A stretch of DNA of 18,720 nucleotides, from contig JBBDWJ010000232.1 of NCBI GenBank assembly GCA_040902925.1, forward strand, positions 1 through 18,720, given 5' to 3'. The first letter of the stretch is position 1. Each line of letters opens with the position of its first letter. Under the pieces are notes generated by a model, which saw only the letters and a program-made list of their open reading frames with translations, searched no databases and was not told the origin of the DNA. The position numbers were made by a program, and so were the translations under genes. Positions 13,799 through 18,720 of the stretch are shown here, one piece after another. The DNA comes from JBBDWJ01 sp040902925. Its GTDB lineage: Bacteria > Acidobacteriota > Terriglobia > Bryobacterales > UBA6623.

Positions 13799-15259
13799 AT
13801 GCTAAAACGCCATTTCCCCGCGCCCGTCCTGACGGTTTTCGTGGCCGCGCTGCTTGCTTGCGGCGGCGACCGCCCCTCGGATGCTCTGGAGGACCCCGTG
13901 CTCAGAGTGGAAGTGGGCCAGCCCGTGCCCGACCTCGTGCTGCCTTCGATCGCGGACGGACGCCCAACCTCGCTTTCGCAATTCCGCGGCAAGAAAATCG
14001 TGCTGCACGTGTTCGCCTCCTGGTGAGCGGGCTGCCGCAAGCACGTGCCCGGGTGGCACGACGCGACGAAAGCGCTGCAGGAGCAGGGCGATGTGCAGAT
14101 GGTCGGAATCATCCAGGAACAGCATCCGGAGCGTTGCCAGCTCTTCATGCAATGGAAACAGATGGGCTGGCCGATCCTGGTGGATTCACTGAATTTGCTC
14201 GAGGTGACCGCGGTCCCGATCACGCTCGCCATCGACGAATACGGAATCATCCGGCAGGCCAAGGCGCCCGTCAAGGCGGCCGAGGAGTTGAAGGAAACCT
14301 TTCTCGACCAGACATTCGACTTGCCCGCCGGGCGGTCCGCCGCACCCGCCGCGCAGCCGGCGCAACCCGACCTGGCGCGGCTGAAAGAGGCCGCCCGGAA
14401 TGGGGGCGTCGAGGCGATCCGGAACTACGCAAACGCCCAGCTCATGTGGGGCGGCCCTGAGCGGCTCGGCGACGCCATCGAGGCCTATGAGCGGGCCGTC
14501 ACACTCGAGCCCGGCCACGGCCCGACGCATTTCCGCCTCGGCGTCGCCTATCGCAAGCGCTACGACTCCGAGCGCCGCGACGGCAACGACTTTCCCAAGG
14601 CGGTCGAGGCCTGGAAAACGGCCCTCGACATCGATCCGAATCAGTACATCTGGCGGCGGCGTATTCAGCAGTACGGCCCTCGCCTCGACAAACCGTACTC
14701 TTTCTACGACTGGGTGCGCACCGCCCGCGAAGAGATCGCGGCTCGCGGCGAAACCCCCGTCCAATTGGCGGTCGAGCCCGGTGGGGCGGAGTTTGCCTAT
14801 CCCCAGGAGGGTTTCGCCACGGCGGAAAGCGGCGCAGAGCCCGACCCGCGGGGCCGAATCCACCGCGACGATGGCTACTTTGTCGAGGTCGAGCGGGCCG
14901 TTGTCCCGCCGGTGGTCCGGCCCGGCGAGGCGGCCCGGGTCCATCTGCTGTTTCGGCCGAATGAGGCCAACAAAGCTCATTGGAACAACGAGGTAGAAGG
15001 ATTACGGCTGTGGGTGTCGCCGCCGCAGAGCTGGCAGGCCGATCAGCGAGCCTGGGAATTGCCTAATCCTCCCGCCGCCGTCAGCCTCGAAGAGCGGCGT
15101 GTCGAGTTCGAAATTCGCGCCCCGGAATCGGCATCGCCGGGGGACGTGACCATCCCGGCGTACGCGCTGGTCTACGTGTGTGAGGATGTGAACGGCACTT
15201 GCCTTTACCGCCGCCGGGACCTTTCGGTAAGCATCCGGGTCGAGTCAGGCGCCAACTAA
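13799..15259 (+). CDS. Selenocysteine-containing redoxin lipoprotein (UxxC) with TPR and DsbD-alpha-like domains
   Basis: One frame of 487 codons with a single internal TGA (14024-14026), read here as selenocysteine 76. Residues 1-21 are a lipoprotein signal with lipobox LLAC (Cys21). Residues about 35-170 are an AhpC/TSA-thioredoxin domain: PVPDLVLPS, SQFRGKKIVLHVFASW, then U-A-G-C-R-K-H, so Sec76/Cys79 replace the usual CxxC; the cis-proline is in AVPIT (Pro140). After an Ala/Pro linker, TPR-like helices span about 205-265 (AIEAYERAVTLEPGHG). The C-terminal part (about 350-484) resembles the DsbD N-terminal alpha domain, with a Cys pair C461-x6-C468. A candidate SECIS follows the UGA. Expected job: thiol/selenol-disulfide redox chemistry at the membrane, outside the cytoplasm. 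The alternative is a nonsense mutation or sequencing error at a catalytic Cys codon. Confidence 0.85.
14044..14060 (+). promoter_or_regulatory. Candidate bacterial SECIS stem-loop
   Basis: CGTGCC (14044-14049), loop CGGGT (14050-14054), GGCACG (14055-14060): a perfect 6-bp stem inside the coding frame. The loop starts 23 bases after the last base of the UGA, within the 16-37 base range described for bacterial SECIS elements, and has G as its second base followed by GGU, as in the SelB-binding loop consensus. The match is structural only; high GC makes chance stems common. Confidence 0.55.
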
Positions 15260-15331
15260 CAGGTGCGGTTCCGTCCCATGCCCGCTAGAATGAGGGGCAG
15301 TCTAAATTTCAACGCGCGCCAGATCGCGTAC

Positions 15332-15339
15332 AAGGAGGT
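15332..15339 (+). promoter_or_regulatory. Strong ribosome binding site of infA
   Basis: AAGGAGGT stands just before the ATG at 15342, nearly a full match to the 16S anti-Shine-Dalgarno. It is the strongest such site I noticed in the window and fits a highly expressed gene. Confidence 0.8.
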
Positions 15340-15341
15340 CA

Positions 15342-15563
15342 ATGGCAAAGGAAGAAGGGATTGAGGTTCAGGGGACGATCGTCGAGAAACACCCCGGCGG
15401 CATCTTCAGCGTGGAACTCGATGATAAGCATATCGTGCTGGCCCAAATCGCCGGCAAGCTCCGCAAGCACCGCATCCGCATCTTGACGGGCGACCGGGTG
15501 AACGTGGAGCTATCGCCCTACGATCTGACTCGAGGGCGAATTACCTACCGCTACCGCAGTTAA
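15342..15563 (+). CDS. infA: Translation initiation factor IF-1
   Basis: A 73-residue single OB-fold protein that binds the ribosomal A site during initiation. It aligns along its whole length with IF-1: MAKEEGIEVQGTIVEKHPGG at the start, IAGKLRKHRIRILTGDRV in the middle and SPYDLTRGRITYRYRS at the end. Length is normal. It begins 82 bases after the selenoprotein gene, with its own strong Shine-Dalgarno and a TAGAAT hexamer (15286-15291) that might be a -10 element, though no -35 fits well. It stands apart from the ribosomal-protein operon where infA often lies, so it could be a relocated or second copy. Confidence 0.95.
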   Translation: MAKEEGIEVQGTIVEKHPGGIFSVELDDKHIVLAQIAGKLRKHRIRILTGDRVNVELSPYDLTRGRITYRYRS

Positions 15564-15771
15564 GCCCCGAAATTTCCTTGAGCGGCGCGCCTTCCCGGCT
15601 TCCCAGCGAGGCCGCGCCTGGGGCTTGCTTCGCCAACCGTGTAGAGGCATCAACTGGCCGTTGCCAATGGATCGCTGGGCGGCTCGAAGCAGCGATCCGG
15701 CTCTCAGGGCACGCGGAACCGCCGGCGGAGCGGCATTGTGTTATTTCTCCTAGGGGATGATTCCTATTTAA
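15564..15771. other. Spacer after infA with one long stem-loop
   Basis: A perfect 9-bp inverted repeat, GGATCGCTG (15669-15677) and CAGCGATCC (15690-15698), with a 12-base loop. No T-run follows, so it is not a typical terminator. Nothing else is recognised. Confidence 0.45.
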
Positions 15772-15799
15772 TTGTTCTGTAACTTCCGCCGACTATACT
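15772..15799 (+). promoter_or_regulatory. Candidate sigma-70 promoter
   Basis: TTGTTC (15772-15777), 16-base spacer, TATACT (15794-15799). The -10 differs from consensus by one base; the -35 keeps only TTG. It lies in a locally AT-rich patch and 27 bases before the GTG start of the small ORF at 15826, so it fits as that gene's promoter. Confidence 0.5.
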
Positions 15800-15825
15800 A
15801 AGTAAGAAGCGGGGGGAACAGGGAC

Positions 15826-16110
15826 GTGACGGTCTTAGAGCGGACGTTTCGGGAAGGGAAAGAAACCATCCACGCCGTGCTGTTGCGGCAGTCCTCGAAA
15901 TTGCGCTGGAACGCCTTTTTCTGGGGCGCGGGTTTGCGTTTCGCCAATAGCTTCGCACGCCGAGAGAACGCCGAGAGGTGGCTGGCCGAGATGCTCCGCC
16001 GCTATTTCCCCGGCCTAGACCCCGACCTTTGTTCGGACGACCCATCGTCTGGCAGTGCTCAGGGGTCGAGCGGCTTCGCGTCGTCCGGGAACCCAACTAC
16101 AGGGACCTGA
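15826..16110 (+). CDS. Small hypothetical protein
   Basis: A 94-residue ORF starting at GTG, preceded by a purine-rich GGGGGGAACAGGG stretch that can serve as ribosome binding site and by a reasonable promoter. The first 65 residues are basic and look helical, with aromatic residues (LRWNAFFWGAGLRFANSFARR, WLAEMLRRYF); the last 25 are low-complexity Ser/Gly and may be tail or run-on. No signal peptide, cysteine motif or recognised domain. It precedes dinG by 164 bases in the same orientation. I do not recognise the family; a real gene seems somewhat more likely than not. Confidence 0.5.
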   Translation: MTVLERTFREGKETIHAVLLRQSSKLRWNAFFWGAGLRFANSFARRENAERWLAEMLRRYFPGLDPDLCSDDPSSGSAQGSSGFASSGNPTTGT

Positions 16111-16274
16111 CCCGCGAAGGAACTCGTAGGGCAACTCCGCGCTGCCAGCGCGGACAGCTCACCCACGCCGGCAGGCTGAAACCGCCTGCATCCCGCCCGG
16201 CCGCCTTCGCAAAACGATATCCTGAGGAGGATTCTCCAGGCGTCCCAGCACTTTCGCCTGCCGTTTCCCGTGGC
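16111..16274. repeat. Two adjacent hairpins in the spacer before dinG
   Basis: TCCGCGCT (16136-16143), loop GCC, AGCGCGGA (16147-16154) is an 8-bp perfect stem. Seventeen bases on, GCAGGC (16171-16176), loop TGAAACC, GCCTGC (16184-16189) forms a second. They do not share the sequence or loop type of the double hairpins at 604 and 13696. GAGGAGG near 16225 resembles a ribosome binding site, but no in-frame start follows it closely. Confidence 0.5.
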
Positions 16275-18224
<1,950 letters not shown>

Positions 18225-18309
18225 GTTTTCGATAAGAATCGCCGAATTCGTGATCGGCGCGGGCCATGCCGTTGGCCTGTGGCGATGCGCGGCAGATCTT
18301 GACCAACGC

Positions 18310-18720
18310 ATGCAGATCACGGAAATCTTTCGGTCCATCCAAGGCGAGTCGACCTACGCCGGGTTGCCATGCACGTTTGTCCGGCTGACGGGCTGCAACC
18401 TGCGGTGCGTGTGGTGCGACACCGAATATTCCTTCTACGGCGGCAGCAAGATGACGCTCGACGACGTGATGCGGAAGGTCGGCGAGTTCGGAGTCAGGCT
18501 GGTCGAGATCACTGGCGGCGAGCCGCTGCTGCAGGAAGAAGTCTACCCCCTCATGGACCGCCTTCTTGCCGAAGGCTACACCGTGATGCTCGAAACCAGC
18601 GGTGAGCGCCCGATTGACCGTGTGCCGCCTGAGGTCATCAAGATCGTGGATGTGAAGTGCCCCGATTCCGGGGAAGCCGATACGTTTGCGCCGCGGAATC
18701 TCGAGTACCTCGCGCCGCAT
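18310..18720 (+). CDS. queE: 7-carboxy-7-deazaguanine synthase, N-terminal part
   Basis: Radical-SAM enzyme converting 6-carboxytetrahydropterin to 7-carboxy-7-deazaguanine in queuosine synthesis. The first 137 residues are present and the frame runs off the window end. Marks are the opening ITEIFRSIQGESTYAGLPC, the cluster motif CX3CX2C at Cys29, Cys33 and Cys36 (GCNLRCVWCDTEY), the SAM-binding ITGGEPLLQ (about 66-74) and VKCPDSGE. The CX3CX2C spacing is the common one rather than the expanded QueE variant. It starts 85 bases after dinG; the ATG at 18310 has only a weak ribosome binding site, and no better in-frame start was found upstream. Confidence 0.92.
   Translation, partial: MQITEIFRSIQGESTYAGLPCTFVRLTGCNLRCVWCDTEYSFYGGSKMTLDDVMRKVGEFGVRLVEITGGEPLLQEEVYPLMDRLLAEGYTVMLETSGERPIDRVPPEVIKIVDVKCPDSGEADTFAPRNLEYLAPH

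Noticed and set aside
13799..14026. Frameshifted or truncated redoxin pseudogene
   Set aside because: No frame change is needed to join the halves, the only defect is a UGA at a catalytic Cys position, and the rest of the gene is intact for 410 codons. A single-base error remains possible.
14045..15259. Independent gene starting at GTG 14045
   Set aside because: It is in the same frame as 13799-14026 and begins in the middle of a thioredoxin fold, inside the SECIS-like stem, with no ribosome binding site. Sec read-through explains both pieces.

Overview
The window is a high-GC bacterial chromosome segment carrying mostly housekeeping genes. Sampled 60-base lines in core genes run at about 40 G+C of 60. 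Several traits together suggest an Acidobacteriota-like organism, possibly of the Solibacter/Bryobacter type: a futalosine-route menaquinone gene next to a UbiA prenyltransferase, an archease-RtcB RNA-repair pair, queuosine synthesis, a lipoprotein redoxin with TPR repeats, and dispersed GC-rich hairpin repeats between genes. This placement is an inference from gene content, since there is no rRNA gene to confirm it.

Layout. Positions 1-549 (minus) hold the start of an ArgD-type aminotransferase. A minus-strand block from 6535 down to 899 reads, in transcription order: sucB (2-oxoglutarate dehydrogenase E2), an AAA/ABC-type ATPase, a small TOPRIM/DUF4276-like protein, a UbiA-family prenyltransferase (MqnP candidate) and mqnE (aminofutalosine synthase). 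The ATPase and its small partner overlap by 4 bases, have lower GC than their neighbours, and look like a two-gene defence-type cassette lodged inside a metabolic operon. On the plus strand follow a GT4 glycosyltransferase (6895-8208) and a polytopic GT-C-like membrane protein with a C-terminal TPR (8328-9995). Next on the minus strand come a small exported protein (10101-10526), rtcB (10850-12292) and archease (12320-12739). Then on the plus strand come rsmI (12761-13618), a redoxin lipoprotein gene (13799-15259), infA (15342-15563), a small unknown ORF (15826-16110), a DinG-type helicase (16275-18224) and the start of queE (18310 to the window end).

The most notable finding is at 13799-15259. 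One reading frame encodes a lipoprotein with a thioredoxin/AhpC-like domain, TPR repeats and a DsbD-alpha-like C-terminal domain. It is interrupted only by a TGA at 14024-14026, and that codon sits exactly where the first cysteine of the CxxC active site belongs (W-UGA-A-G-C). A 6-bp stem with a CGGGT loop begins 17 bases after the UGA. This is best read as a selenocysteine-containing (UxxC) redoxin that ordinary gene callers would truncate or split.

Second in interest is the ATPase plus TOPRIM-like pair at 3000-5158. Third are the repeats: a compound double hairpin present at 604-642 and again at 13696-13736 with different stem sequences but the same architecture, a 12-bp inverted-repeat element at 2033-2109, and a large REPIN-like inverted pair at 10649-10820. 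I found no tRNA, rRNA, CRISPR array, transposase or complete insertion sequence.
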